Positions 1 through 11,174 of a DNA stretch of 64,000 nucleotides are shown one piece after another. Made by a program: the position numbers and the translations under genes. Source of the DNA: Macrotrachela quadricornifera (lineage: Eukaryota > Rotifera > Eurotatoria > Philodinida > Philodinidae); assembly GCA_022393335.1 (NCBI GenBank), contig JAJEKB010019999.1, forward strand, positions 177,845-241,844, given 5' to 3'. Below the pieces are notes generated by a model. That model saw only the letters and a list, made by a program, of their open reading frames with translations, was not told the origin of the DNA and did no database searches. Positions within the stretch are counted from its first letter, which is position 1. The number at the start of each line of letters is the position of its first letter.

Positions 1-193
1 GTATATTAGACCAATCTTCAGCAGAAAATTCAAGTGGCAATTTATCTAATGGTTGAATAATTTCAGCAAGATTTGAATAAATTTTAACATTAGTAGGAAT
101 ATGATAATCAGTATTAGTTACTGTTTGATTCTTTTTTAAATGAAATAAACCATTTACAGTTAGAAATTGTAAAAGTAGAAGAAATTTTTTCAT
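1..193 (-). CDS. 5' end of a secreted or membrane protein gene (partial)
   Basis: An open reading frame starts at 193 and runs off the left edge of the window with 64 codons visible. The first ~18 residues (MKKFLLLLQFLTVNGLFH) form a typical cleavable signal peptide: a basic N-terminus, then a Leu/Phe-rich core. After it comes a hydrophilic segment containing KIYSNLAEIIQPL and ending in LPLEFSAEDWSNI. The part seen is too short to assign a family with confidence. A resemblance to the N-terminus of DUF4139-type proteins is only an impression. A candidate splice acceptor lies a few bases upstream of the ATG. The codon choice (TTA, AAA, ATT) matches the other genes here. Confidence 0.6.
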   Translation of the reverse strand, partial: MKKFLLLLQFLTVNGLFHLKKNQTVTNTDYHIPTNVKIYSNLAEIIQPLDKLPLEFSAEDWSNI

Positions 194-1108
194 CTTTGGA
201 TCTGATTAAATGTATGAATAAACTTGATTATATATAGAGAAAGAGAGAGAAAGAGCGCGATGTTTTTTGTTATTCTTTCTTATTCTACGTAGGTGAATGA
301 TGATATCTCTTGCCCTTTTCAACGTCATGTTCTCGGCAAGAAGGCAAAGATGATTGATGATCAATATATTGTGTCTATGAAATAGCAGACAATACGTGCG
401 ATTGATCAAAATAAATATAATACGTGATGATCGATAAGAAGATATACAGAAGTGTCGGCACTTCATTTGTTACATTGTTATTATTATTATTATCATTTAT
501 TCTATTGGAATTTTTAATAGATTAAATTGATTTATTATTGTTTTTTTTTCAATTGAAATTATGATAAATTCAATTTGATTAAATTTATATAGTTCGATAA
601 TTGGTATCACTACTTACATCTCGTACATATCGAATGGATCTTAAAGAATTTATATACAAATTCAAAATGTATCAAATAACAAATAAAAATCATTTTCTTT
701 TCTCGTATTTATTCTGTTTTGTTTTAGTATATCTTCTCACGTTATTTTGTTTAATTCAATATTAAAAAAACATAAATCTGCTAAAACATCATAACTTTTT
801 CGTGCATTTAGCTGCTTTATTCTCACTTTCTCTTTTATTAATAAATGAATTATATCGAAAATTGAAAAAAAACTATATTTAATTAACGAATGTTATGCAT
901 TGTAAATCACATGAGTCAAATACAATGTTTAAGAGTTTTTGATGATCGTATAACTTTTTTTTATCAATCATTATAGTTAGAAAAGGTGCATAGTCTTTTG
1001 ACATTGATAAAACTAGAGAAATGATGAAACTGAAATAATCTGTCTACATTTGAGAATGTTTTATTTTGAATAAACGTAAAGATGAGTCATTGAATATTGT
1101 CCGTGTTT
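194..1108. other. A+T-rich intergenic region
   Basis: No coding signal was found on either strand beyond the small chance frame at 206-466. It holds a (GA)n-like run near 236-256, a (TTA)n run near 477-495 and homopolymer A/T stretches. It would carry the upstream region of the leftmost minus-strand gene. Confidence 0.6.
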
Positions 1109-2292
1109 TAGAGCCCGGCGGTTCATTATTTTTTGGAACCGAAAACCGAACCGGATCCGGAAAATTTTCTTTCAGAATCGGAATCGGAACCGAAATCGTC
1201 AAATAAAAGAGGATGGAACCGGAACCGGAATCGTTGGAACCGAAAATTTTTATGTTGACAACTGGAGTTACCTATATGGTTTCGTCCTTAGATCATTTTA
1301 GTATGTCAGAATTGTCATCCATTCTTGATATTGAATGATGACTAGAACGTAAGGAAAGAAAAAATAAATAACTCAGTTAGATATACATGCAGGAGAGACA
1401 TCCACAATAGTGTAATTTATTTTCTGGATTTTGTGCATTAATATTACCGGTGTGTAAAGAAGTTATTGTTAATGGAATGGATATTTCTTCATTTTTTCAA
1501 TTAGACGAGAACGAAGATATTCTTTTATTTTGGTTACAACATAAAACGAAATTTCTAACATTATTTAGTATTGTTCAAGATTTATATGCTATACCTGCGT
1601 CGAATACCATTATCGAGCGCTTTTTCTCATCATCAAAAAATACAATAACGGATAAACGTACTAGTATTGACGTCGAGAGAGTCAACAAGCTTCTGTTTTT
1701 GCAGAAAAATCTGCATTTATTAAAAGAAACAGTTAAACCATTCGTTAACGAACCTGTTGCAATTTATATGGAACAAAAAATGATGCCTCAACCATCCTAC
1801 AAATCCTCACATGATAATTCAGAACAATTAATAAATACAACAATAGCAAAGAAGCTGAAGATGTATGAAAAAGATGATATTATTTTTTGTCAAGATGGTA
1901 AAGAAAATGATGATATACGCTTTGATGATGACAAGGAACATGATGAAACACATTATTTTTAGAATTTATTTATATTGGTATTGATGACATACGGAGATTT
2001 CATATTATATTAATTTAACATTTTCTTTTCTTTTTCTTGTACCTTTTAGTGAAATTGCTTTCAATAAATTGATGAACATGATCAATAAAAATGAAAAAAT
2101 TGAAATTTCTGGAAAAAAAACCGAGTATCCATTATTAAGTAATATGTCATTAGCTATACGGTTCTCAAACTACGTTTTGGGAACCGAACCGAGAACCGTT
2201 TTTTTACAGTTTTGCTACCCGGAATCGAACCGAGAACCGTGGTTCTGATTCCGGTTCCGGTTCCGAGTATTTTTTGGAACCGCCGGGCTCTA
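1109..2292 (+). mobile_element. Internally deleted hAT-type DNA transposon
   Basis: The element is bounded by perfect 16-bp inverted ends, TAGAGCCCGGCGGTTC at 1109-1124 and its reverse complement at 2277-2292. TAGAG-type termini are typical of hAT elements. Inside each end, about 130 bp is filled with repeated GGAACCG/CCGGAACC motifs in opposite orientation, resembling the subterminal transposase-binding repeats of hAT transposons. The centre carries only the C-terminal part of a transposase. No clear 8-bp target duplication is visible (ccgtgttt against gtatcccc), so the insertion is old or the flanks were rearranged. Confidence 0.8.
1450..1962 (+). pseudogene. hAT transposase, C-terminal dimerisation region only
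   Basis: This 170-residue frame carries the hAT C-terminal dimerisation signature: LLFWLQHKTKF, then YAIPASNTIIERFFSS, then KRTSIDVERVNKLLFLQKNL. These correspond to the family's W..., P-x-S-x-x-x-E-R-x-F-S and R-L-...-LLFL-x-x-N blocks. The BED zinc finger and the catalytic RNase H-like part are absent between the inverted ends. The protein therefore could not transpose the element, although the domain alone might dimerise. The tail beyond residue ~115 is acidic and low in complexity. The annotated ATG may not be the original start. Confidence 0.75.
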
Positions 2293-2452
2293 GTATCCCC
2301 ATAGTACACCACTTGAATATTTATGAGTTCTATCGAGTGCGCATTTTGATTGATTGAATACAACGGACCTATCAGAAGTCGGACAAAGGCACAAATACAC
2401 CATACTTTCGAAATCAAGACCCTGACAACACTTGAAGGAAAATTCGCCCGCA

Positions 2453-2995
2453 CAACATCATGTTTCATGAGGACAATAGTGGAGAAAGCCTCGACTCAAA
2501 ACCCAATACCCCCTCATTACATTCCTATTTCGTCCTCCACTATTAGCCTGAGGAAGCCTTATGTTATTCGAGGCGCATTTTAGAGCACCCTAAAAACCTT
2601 ATATTCGCGTGAACAGCATCTTGTTTCATACGGACAATAGTAGAAAAAACCTCGACCCAAAAACCCAATACCCCCCTCATTACAGTCCTATTTTGTTCTC
2701 CACTATTGGTCTGAGAAAACCTCATGCTGTTCGGGACGCATTTTAGAGCACCCTTAGAAATCTCATATTCCCGCGAACAATATATTGTTTCATGTAGACA
2801 ATAGTGGTGAAAACCTCGGCCCAAAAGCTCAACCCTCCCCCCTCATTACAGCGCCATATCATTCTTCACTATTTGTCTGAGGAAACCTCATGTTGTTCGG
2901 GGCGCATTTCAGAGAGCCCTTAAAAGCCTTTTATTTACGCGAACAACATCATGTTTTATGCTGACAGTAGTGGAGAAAATCTCGACGCAAAGACC
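2453..2995. repeat. Tandem repeat of ~161-166 bp, about 3.3 copies
   Basis: Successive copies begin at 2453, 2614, 2778 and 2944 (the last one partial). Each opens with a form of caacatcatgtttcatg, followed by gacaatagtggagaaaacctcgac, a C-rich stretch, ctcattacag, ctccactatt and a closing part with ttcggggcgcatttta and a cgcgaa end. Copies differ at perhaps 15-20% of positions. The bases just before copy 1 (about 2380-2452) resemble 3007-3090, so the array may be nested in a larger duplicated unit. Short frames on both strands here follow from the repeat. Confidence 0.8.
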
Positions 2996-2999
2996 CTTT

Positions 3000-4297
3000 T
3001 TCATTAGTGGCACTCTGTAGGGAAGCACTCAAACACACAATCAGTTTCGGAATTAAGATGCTGACTACATTCAAGGAAATAGCCTTTGAGGACCTAAGAG
3101 TATCTTTATGGGACAGGATTTGAAGACTCCCCTTCACGTGTAAAGAGCTGGTCTTTGGGCTCTACTCACAAGAAAAAGAGCTTCTCTCTGAATCCCGTTG
3201 ATAAAAAAAGAGCTGGTGTCTGGAGCCCGCTCACAACAAAAGAGTTGGTTAGCATAAAATTGAGCCCAGCTTTTTCAACTCATTGAGCTGTGAGCTGCCG
3301 TAGGCGTAGTTCGAGGATTGGCACTTCCAGGTAGTAAGCACTTCTCGTTCTCCTCTAAGGATAATTACTTTGTACACAAGTGTTTCTAGTACATATTAGA
3401 AAACATGGGTCGAAATTTCATGGTAAGATATGGATGAAAAAATGGGCTCCAAAGGTGAAGTTTACATGTGAAGTTCGCTTTTATTGATCAAAAAGAATTT
3501 GGAAAATACCACATGTGACGAGAAGAAAAGAAACATGTACATAATATATGTCATCGATATGACATTGATAAGAAGAATAAGAATATAACGACGAGTTATA
3601 CTATTATACAGTTGAATTTTAAAAAGATTTTATTACTGCGTGACCTCAACAAATTCCAAATTTTTTGAACCTTAAATTTGTGTCGGCAAAGTGATTGCGA
3701 CCCATTCTTTTTGTAAGGTCTATACAATTGTCCCTTTGTCAAACAAATATTTAATAGATTGTACATACAACAGAACAATCTCTTACACAGTCAGTCTAAT
3801 TAATCAAATCTAATGATTAAAAGATATTACTAATTAATCAGCATATGTTCTATTGAAGTTACACATTTCATACTTTCTATTAATCCATGATACATTGTTT
3901 GAATCTGTTTTCAATTAATTATTACTCTACCTTATTTGTTACTTCATAGAAAAGATAAAGATTTAAACAATAATATTCAATGTACATTTTAAAGTTTTTT
4001 AATAAACAATTTTTCGAAATATTCTCTAGTGTTTGTTATGTCAACTATTATAATAATCATATTCATATCATTGTTTTAGATCAAAGAGAGACAGATGACT
4101 CTTTTTTCTATTTTTTTAAATTTTATATGCCATTGGTATTTTCTTTATCCAATAGAATATTTCTTTCATTCACTTTTAAAAATTATATTAACGTATCAGA
4201 TTGATGAATTTCACAATGGTTTTCTTAGTCAATTCGAATATGATAGATGTTAGATTATTAATTGACTAAATTAAAAATTAATAATTTCTTTTATTTC
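3000..4297. other. Repeat-rich then plain A+T-rich intergenic region
   Basis: 3007-3090 repeats the segment that precedes the tandem array. 3140-3300 has three diverged direct copies of a motif like aaaagagctggt...gagccc.ctcacaa. From 3350 to 4297 I see no repeat and no gene. The frames at 3596-3778 and 3980-4204 have no family features and look like chance. Confidence 0.5.
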
Positions 4298-4329
4298 AGA
4301 TTATTTTTAACTAAATAATAACAACAATT

Positions 4330-6641
4330 ATGGGTGATAGTGACAGACTTGTTAAAATGGAAATTGATTACTCATCAGTTGTCGATCAAAAACTTAAAGA
4401 ATGTGACGAACTTATGAAAGTAAACTAAAAAAAATGAATCTCTCAATTTTCTTAATTATTAATTTTTATTTAGGATCCAACTAAATTAAATGAAGCACTC
4501 GATCGATTATTACCACTCGAAAAACAAACTCGTACTGTACGAAATTTCATAATAAAATCTTTTCCTTTAAAAAACAAAAAAATAATTTTTTATTTATAGG
4601 CAGCTGATGCTATTTCCACAGGACGTATTCTTGTTGCTATTATAAAATATTGTTATGCAGGAAAACAATGGGAACAAATGAATGAACATATTGTTACATT
4701 ATCTAAACGTCGTAGTCAATTAAAACAAGCTATTACAAAAATGGTACAAGAAGCTTATGAACTTGTTGAAAAAACACCTGATTTAGATACAAAACTTAAA
4801 TTAATTGAAACACTTCGTACTGTTACTACTGGCAAAGTAACAAAAATTTTTTTTTTTTCATTTTTAATTCAAATTTTTGTTTTTCGTCTAGATTTTTGTT
4901 GAAAATGAACGTGCACGATTAACAAAAAAATTAGCTGATATTTATGAAAGTCAAGGTAAAACCAAAGAAGCAGCAGAAATTTTACAAGAACTTCAAGTAA
5001 ATTTTATTTATTAATTAAAAAATATTTTTTTGTTGTTTTTTAATTTTTAGGTAGAAACTTATGGTACCATGGATCGACGTGAAAAAATTGAATTTTTACT
5101 TGAACAAATGCGTTTATGTTTAGCTAAACATGATTATATTCGAACACAAATTATATCAAAAAAAATTAATATTAAAGCTTTCGATGATGAAACTTCACAT
5201 GTAAATTTTATATTTAATTTAAGATTCTAGCAATTAGAAATTTAATCAAAAAAATTGCATCTATTGATATAGATTTCAATATAGTCATATTTGATACGAA
5301 CAGGCTATTATCGAGCTTACGGGAAAACATACAGAACTTTTGAATCGAACCTATGTATGTCCTAGTGAGCTATCGATACTCTGAAAAATATTCGAGCTAA
5401 TAGATTATTACTACGGAGGTATGGGATTTTTTTTCGGTGAATCTCGTGACTATTCTGATGAAACTAGTTTATTGCGAAAGTTTCACATCTTTTCGTTGAT
5501 TCTATGTTGAAATAAGAACATCGGAAGCAGCGAGTATATTACAGATATAAACAACATTCTGGTGTTCCTGAGGGCGACCACGAAATTCTCGAAAAAAAAT
5601 ACTCTCAAAACGCAACGTCTTCAGAGTAATAAACTATCAGTCTGCGACTGTCGCGATTGTATTCAAAAAATATGTTGATTTTCTAAGATACAATTAGTTT
5701 AAACTCGCATTACTCTTGTTACTCGACCAGATTCATTAAGTCCTATTGTATAGCATACCTAAATATTAAGTTTTTATGTAAATTCAATAATCATGTTGTT
5801 CATTTTTACTTGATATAATTAGGATTTAAAATTAAAATTTTATGAATTAATGATTGAAATGGATTTACATGATAAAAATTATTTTGATGTATGTCAACAT
5901 TATAAACATTATTATGAAACACCACGTATAAAAGAAGATGAAGAAAAAATGAAACAATCATTAAAATATGTTGTACTTTATTTGGCTTTATCTCCATATA
6001 ATAATGAACAATCAGATTTTTTACATCGTTTATTTCTTGATAAAAATTTAGAACAAATTCCAAAATATAAGTAAAGAAATATTTTTCGAAATTTCTTTTT
6101 TATAATATAATTGTTTTTAGAGAATTATTACAACGTTTTAAAACTCAAGAACTTATTCATTGGAAAGATATACTTAAAAATTTTGAAAATGATTTAAAAA
6201 ATGGTACAAAAGATGATCCAGCAACGAATGTATTTGCTAATAATGAAGATGGAAAAAAACGTTGGGAAGATTTTAAAGTTCGAATTGTTGAACATGTAAG
6301 TTTTAATTTTTTTTATAAAATTTTACTTTAGTTTTTTTTTTTAATAAAAGAATATGCGTATTATGGCTAAATATTATACACGTGTTCGTACAAAAAAAAT
6401 GGCTGAATTACTTGATTTAACAAAAGATGAAGCTGAACAATTTTTATCAAATCTTGTTTCAAATAAAACTATAAATGCTAAAATTGATCGTCTTCAAGAT
6501 ATAGTTACATTTCAACAAAATAAATCTCCACAAGATATTCTTAGTGAATGGTCAGTTAATCTTAATTCATTAATGACAATTATTAATAAAACATGTCATT
6601 TAATTAATAAAGAAGAAACTGTTCATGCTGTACGATCATAA
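4330..6641 (+). CDS. PSMD12: 26S proteasome regulatory subunit PSMD12 (Rpn5)
   Basis: Eight exons join to a 452-residue protein: 4330-4419, 4474-4536, 4600-4836, 4892-4996, 5051-5200, 5823-6070, 6121-6295 and 6351-6641. All introns are GT-AG and all phases agree. Human PSMD12 is 456 residues and co-linear: [19 protein letters not shown], then [20 protein letters not shown], ending in the PCI winged-helix region ([20 protein letters not shown]). Rpn5 is a PCI-domain scaffold of the proteasome lid, which deubiquitinates and admits substrates in cytosol and nucleus. The acceptor-like site at 4298-4299 lies 30 nt before the ATG. Intron 5 (5201-5822) is about ten times longer than the others and contains a decayed palindromic element. 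NAGLU starts 165 bp downstream on the same strand. Confidence 0.95.
5300..5770. repeat. Decayed copy of a palindromic element in PSMD12 intron 5
   Basis: The intron sequence aligns piecewise with the element at 37413-38046. Matching pieces are gtcctagtgagctat...ctctga, ttattgcgaaagtttcacatctttt followed by aagaacatcgga, and gttcctgagggcgaccac. Both ends are degraded, so the limits are approximate. This insertion explains the unusual length of the intron. Confidence 0.6.
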
Positions 6642-6670
6642 GAAGAGAAGAAAAAAAAATCTGTGATGTT

Positions 6671-6806
6671 TGCATCTCTCTCTCTCTCTCTTTTTTTTGT
6701 TGATTTTTCTTTCCTTTTTTTTTTATTATTATCTTATTCTATATCTTCACAGAAGACGAAAAAAAAAAAGAAACCCGAAGAATAAACTAAACCCTGTGCT
6801 CTCTAG
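6671..6806 (+). promoter_or_regulatory. Intercistronic tract with candidate trans-splice acceptors
   Basis: Only 165 bp separate the PSMD12 stop from the NAGLU start. The stretch holds a long pyrimidine tract (6673-6747) ending in cttcacag at 6745-6752. An AATAAA-type signal follows near 6781, then ctctctag directly abuts the ATG at 6807. This is the arrangement expected at a polycistronic junction processed by spliced-leader trans-splicing. Two separate genes with a very short spacer would also explain it. Confidence 0.45.
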
Positions 6807-9800
6807 ATGATGATACATTCTTTAGTACTGTATATTGTGGCTTTATTAGCATTGCATCGTAAGTTAATGAACTATTTTTGCATATATTGGTGGAAGTAAT
6901 AATATTTTGCTTTATTAAAAATCAATGCATGAAGGTGTTTAGATATATATATATGAACTTATAAACTAACAGACGGGAAAATTTTCGGTTATTTTGAAAC
7001 TTAAAAAACATTTTTTTTTTGTTAAATTTATAATATGAATTTAAAGGATCCAATGCAATTCAATGGCCACGACCTAATGTATCTGCATCATCGACACAAG
7101 CTATATCTGATTTAATTTCACGAGTACTTGATGGTGCTCCATGTGCAAGTCTTTTTCAAATTTCAATCAATACAGATTTATCTGTTAATGGAAACGATGT
7201 TTTCGAACTTTCTAATGGTTCAACACCTGGTTCAATATTAATTTCTGCATCAACAGGTGTTGCTGCTGCTTGGGGTTTTAATTATTATTTGAAATATGTA
7301 ACTGATAGTTCATGTATGATAAAAATATGTCATTTCATTTGAATATTATTAGTTTTCTTTTCAATAGTCTATTGGTCAGGAAAAAATATTCGAATATTTG
7401 GTTCAACATTAATTCCAATAGTTAAACCTATTCGAATAGTAGCTAATGATTTATATCGTTGGTATGGAAATCCATGTACATTTAGTTATTCAGCAGTTTT
7501 TTGGAATTTTTCAAGGTAAAAATATTCTTTAGATTATATCATTCGAAATTTTATTTTGGTATAAAGATGGGAAAAAGAAATTGATTGGATGGCTATGAAT
7601 GGTATTAATTTAGTTTATGCAACAACTGGAATGGAATATATTTATAATAAAGTTTAAATTTTAAAATACAAAAAAGTAAATTTAATAATTTTATTTTATT
7701 TAGGTATTTCTACGAATGGGTTTTATTCAAACAGAATTGGATGATTATTTTACTGGTCCTGCATTTTTAGCTTGGTAAAGAATAATTCATTTGTTTTTTG
7801 TTTATTTATGTGTAATAAAATAAAGGCTTCGTATGGGTAATCTTCAAAAGCATGCCGGTCCATTGTCTAATAGTTGGCATGAATCACAAATTCAACTTGC
7901 TAAACAGATTATTCAACGAATGACTGATTTAGGAATAATACCAGTTTTACCTGCTTTTACTGGTTTTATGCCTCGTGCAGCACCATCGTATGTCGAATGA
8001 ATAATAATTGATTTAATTTATTCTTTTTTTTTTTTGTCAGATTATTTCCTTTAGCAAAATTTCATTATTCATCAGATTGGGTTAGTTTTGGTTGTAATGA
8101 ATCATGGTTTGCTTTTTAAATCTATAAAATTGAATAGGAAATAATAATATTATATATTTTAGTTTACCATATCTTGATCCTACTGATCCATTTTTTCAAA
8201 AAGTTGGAGTCGAATTATTAAATGAAGTATGTCAATTTAAGTAGATGAAAAAATATGATTCTATTTTTTGAATTCTGAAAGTTGAGAATATCAAAATATT
8301 CATCAGGTTTTTCCGAATTAAATAATAATTATAAAATCTTTTCTAATAGACAATTACTTCACTGAATATAACTTCTCATTTTTATGCTTGTGATTTATTC
8401 AATGAAATGACACCACCAATTAGGTATGTTTTAATTTTATTCTCCTATGAATATTTATTTTATTAATTTATATAGTGATCTTGATTATTTGGCTGATGTT
8501 AATGCAGGTATTATTCAAGTTATGCAAACAGTTGATCCAAATGCTGTTTGGTATAATTGTTTTTAATTAATAAAATATCTATTTATTTTATTTATTATTA
8601 AGGGTAATGCAAGCTTGGTTATTTCTTTCAACTTTTTGGACAATTGATCGAGTAAAAAGTTATCTTAGTAAAGTTCCTATAGTAAAAAATACTTTTATAA
8701 TTTTGTTTAAATGTGTACCTATATATATATTATCTTTCAGGGTCATTTAATTTTACTTGATCTTTATTCTGAAGCTATACCACAATATTCACGTTTTGAA
8801 TCATTCTATGGACATTATTATATATGGAATATGTTACATGATTTTGGTGGAAATAATGATCTTTTTGGTTCACTTATTAATGTTACTAATGTAAAGAAAT
8901 TTTGTATTATGATTAAAAAAATGTTTTATTTTTTTTTTAGGGTCCAGAAATAGCACGAAATTTTTCAGGTGATCATATGATTGGTGTTGGTATTACAATG
9001 GAAGGTATTAATCAAAATGAAATAATGTATGAATTTGCACTTGAACAATCATGGCGTAAACCATTAACTGATACAGAATTAAATGATTGGTAATTTTATT
9101 AAAAAATTTTATTTTTATATAGAATTTTATATTATTAGGCTCGTTAGTTTTGTTATGCGTCGATATACTAATGATAATCATCCAATACCTAGTTCAGCAT
9201 TATATGCATGGCAATTATTAGGGAATTCAGTTTATTTAAAAAATCAAAATAGTGGTGGAGCAATAATGTTAAGTAGACCAAGACCTAATAGAGATCAAGG
9301 TGTAAGTTTATATTAAGATATTAATTAAAATATTTTATATTGAAAAAAACTATATATTCTAGGTCAATTATGATCTTAAATCATTATTTTTAGCTTGGGA
9401 ATTATTAGTTGATGCATCAAATGAACTTAATTCGGATTTATTTCGATACGATTTAGTTGATATAACTAAAGAAGTTCTTCAATATAAATTTTATAGTGTT
9501 TATATTAAATTAATGTCAGCTTTTAATCAAAGTGATCTTTATGGAGTTGGGTTTGTAATAGACAAAAATGTTTATTTTAAGGCCTCCCCCCCCCCTCCAA
9601 AAAGTCGGCTTTCGTCGAAAAAATGATTTTTTGCGAAAACCATACGAAAATGTCAGTTAAGGTTCCTACTTTTAATATCCGTAAGAAAAATTCCAACTTT
9701 GAAAGATTTCGAAGAGAACTATCCGTAGTTTCTGAAAATCTCTATGATAGTATTCTCACATAAATCTAGGTAAAATCAGAGAAAATGATGAGATTTGACT

Positions 9801-11174
9801 ACCCTATATTAGCTGCGCGTGGCACTAGAAGCATAGACATACGTATCTTGATGAGTTCTAACGATTGATATATAATGTCACCATAGTTTGTGTCAACCAT
9901 CAAGGATAGATCGATATAATACAGAAAAAAAGTTTTTGCGTTTTTTGAAAAACCAACTTTTGTGCCAGTAGTAAATCTTCGCGCAAATTTTTCTTCAATA
10001 TAGTTTGTTCTGAAGAACCGCGGCTTTTTTCGTTAATTAGCGCGCTTGATTCTCCTTCGGATGAGGAGAATGGATTTTTGAATTAGGCTTTAAATCTGTA
10101 GAAAATCTATGATAGTTTTTCCAGATCTTAGAGGTTTTGATGTCTCCAAAATTTCATGATAGCTACAATAAAAAAATCCCTTCCCCTCATCTAAAAGAGG
10201 AAACATTTGTCTTTCAGATAAAACAAATTTCAGTCCTCAATCTTGAAGTATAGCGAGAAAAAATTTGTACGGGCTAAGGGTCCATTTTGGCTCTTGATCA
10301 GTGGAAAACTCCTAAACGCTATGGTTTAGAGAGCTGAAAAAAAACATCGTAAGTTTACTTTTATGGGCCCAACATATGTGCAAAGTTTCAGTGGAATCCG
10401 GTGCACTATAACGAAAATCGATTTGGGAGGGGGCAGGCCTTAAATTAAATAAATCTATTTGTTTTTTTTTTTGGTTAGAACTCAAGCAGCTATTCTTGTT
10501 GATATATTAACTGATACTGAATTAGTATTAGCTTCTGATCGTCGATTTTTATTAGGAAATTGGATTAAAGATGCATTACAATTTTCCAAAACTGAAGAAG
10601 ATATACATTTTTATAATTTTAATGCTAAACTTCAAGTATCAATTTGGGGAAATAATTATACATTAGGTTTATATGATTATGCAAGTAAATTTTGGTCAGG
10701 AATGATTCAAGAGTATGAAAATTAATAATATATATATTTATTTTTTATTTTTATTTCTTTTTATTTAAAGTTATTATGCACGACGATGGTATGTTTTCTT
10801 CGATATTTTACTTAAATGTCTTGTTGAAGTATAATTTATAAGATTATATAATGATATTGAATATAATATTTTTTTATTTTGAGGGTCATTCAATAGATTC
10901 AAATGTTTTAAATGAACGTTTATTTTTTGAAGCTGAATTTCCATTTTTTATGTTAGATACAAGAACTTATCCAACAATTACAAAAGGTTAAAAAAAATTT
11001 TTTATTAAATTTTATTAATAAAAATAGGATTTTTTTTTCTTTCTAGGTGATTCAATTATAATTGTTCGACAATTATTTAATAAATATCATTTATCATTAA
11101 ATGATATTAATTTATCAATAAAACCTTTGAATAAAACATTATTATATATAAAAAAGACATTAGAATATTTCTAA
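6807..11174 (+). CDS. NAGLU: Lysosomal alpha-N-acetylglucosaminidase
   Basis: NAGLU (GH89) removes terminal alpha-N-acetylglucosamine from heparan sulfate in lysosomes. Nineteen exons with consistent phase were traced, running from 6807-6858 and 7047-7313 to 10771-10828, 10884-10986 and 11047-11174. The N-terminus ([17 protein letters not shown]) is a signal peptide. Family blocks in order are [31 protein letters not shown], the catalytic-acid segment FNEMTPPIS near 8400, and the second catalytic Glu segment [18 protein letters not shown] near 8755-8800. Next come [26 protein letters not shown] and [11 protein letters not shown]. Both catalytic glutamates of the human enzyme (E316, E446) have counterparts. 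Intron 15 (9551-10478) contains a TTAA-flanked element. The length is near the human 743 residues. Confidence 0.95.
9581..10439. mobile_element. TTAA-flanked inverted-repeat element in NAGLU intron 15
   Basis: The sequence is flanked by TTAA at 9577-9580 and 10440-10443. Its ends are inverted: ggcctcccc...ctcc at the left and ggagggggcaggcc at the right. It is 859 bp long with no open frame of note, so it is non-autonomous. TTAA duplication is the hallmark of piggyBac-type insertion, but the GGCC terminus is not the usual CCC, so the superfamily is uncertain. It lies wholly within an intron and leaves the splice sites intact. Confidence 0.65.

Noticed and set aside
2154..3137. Several short frames on both strands in the repeat region
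   Set aside because: They follow the 163-bp tandem repeat and the transposon end rather than a gene.
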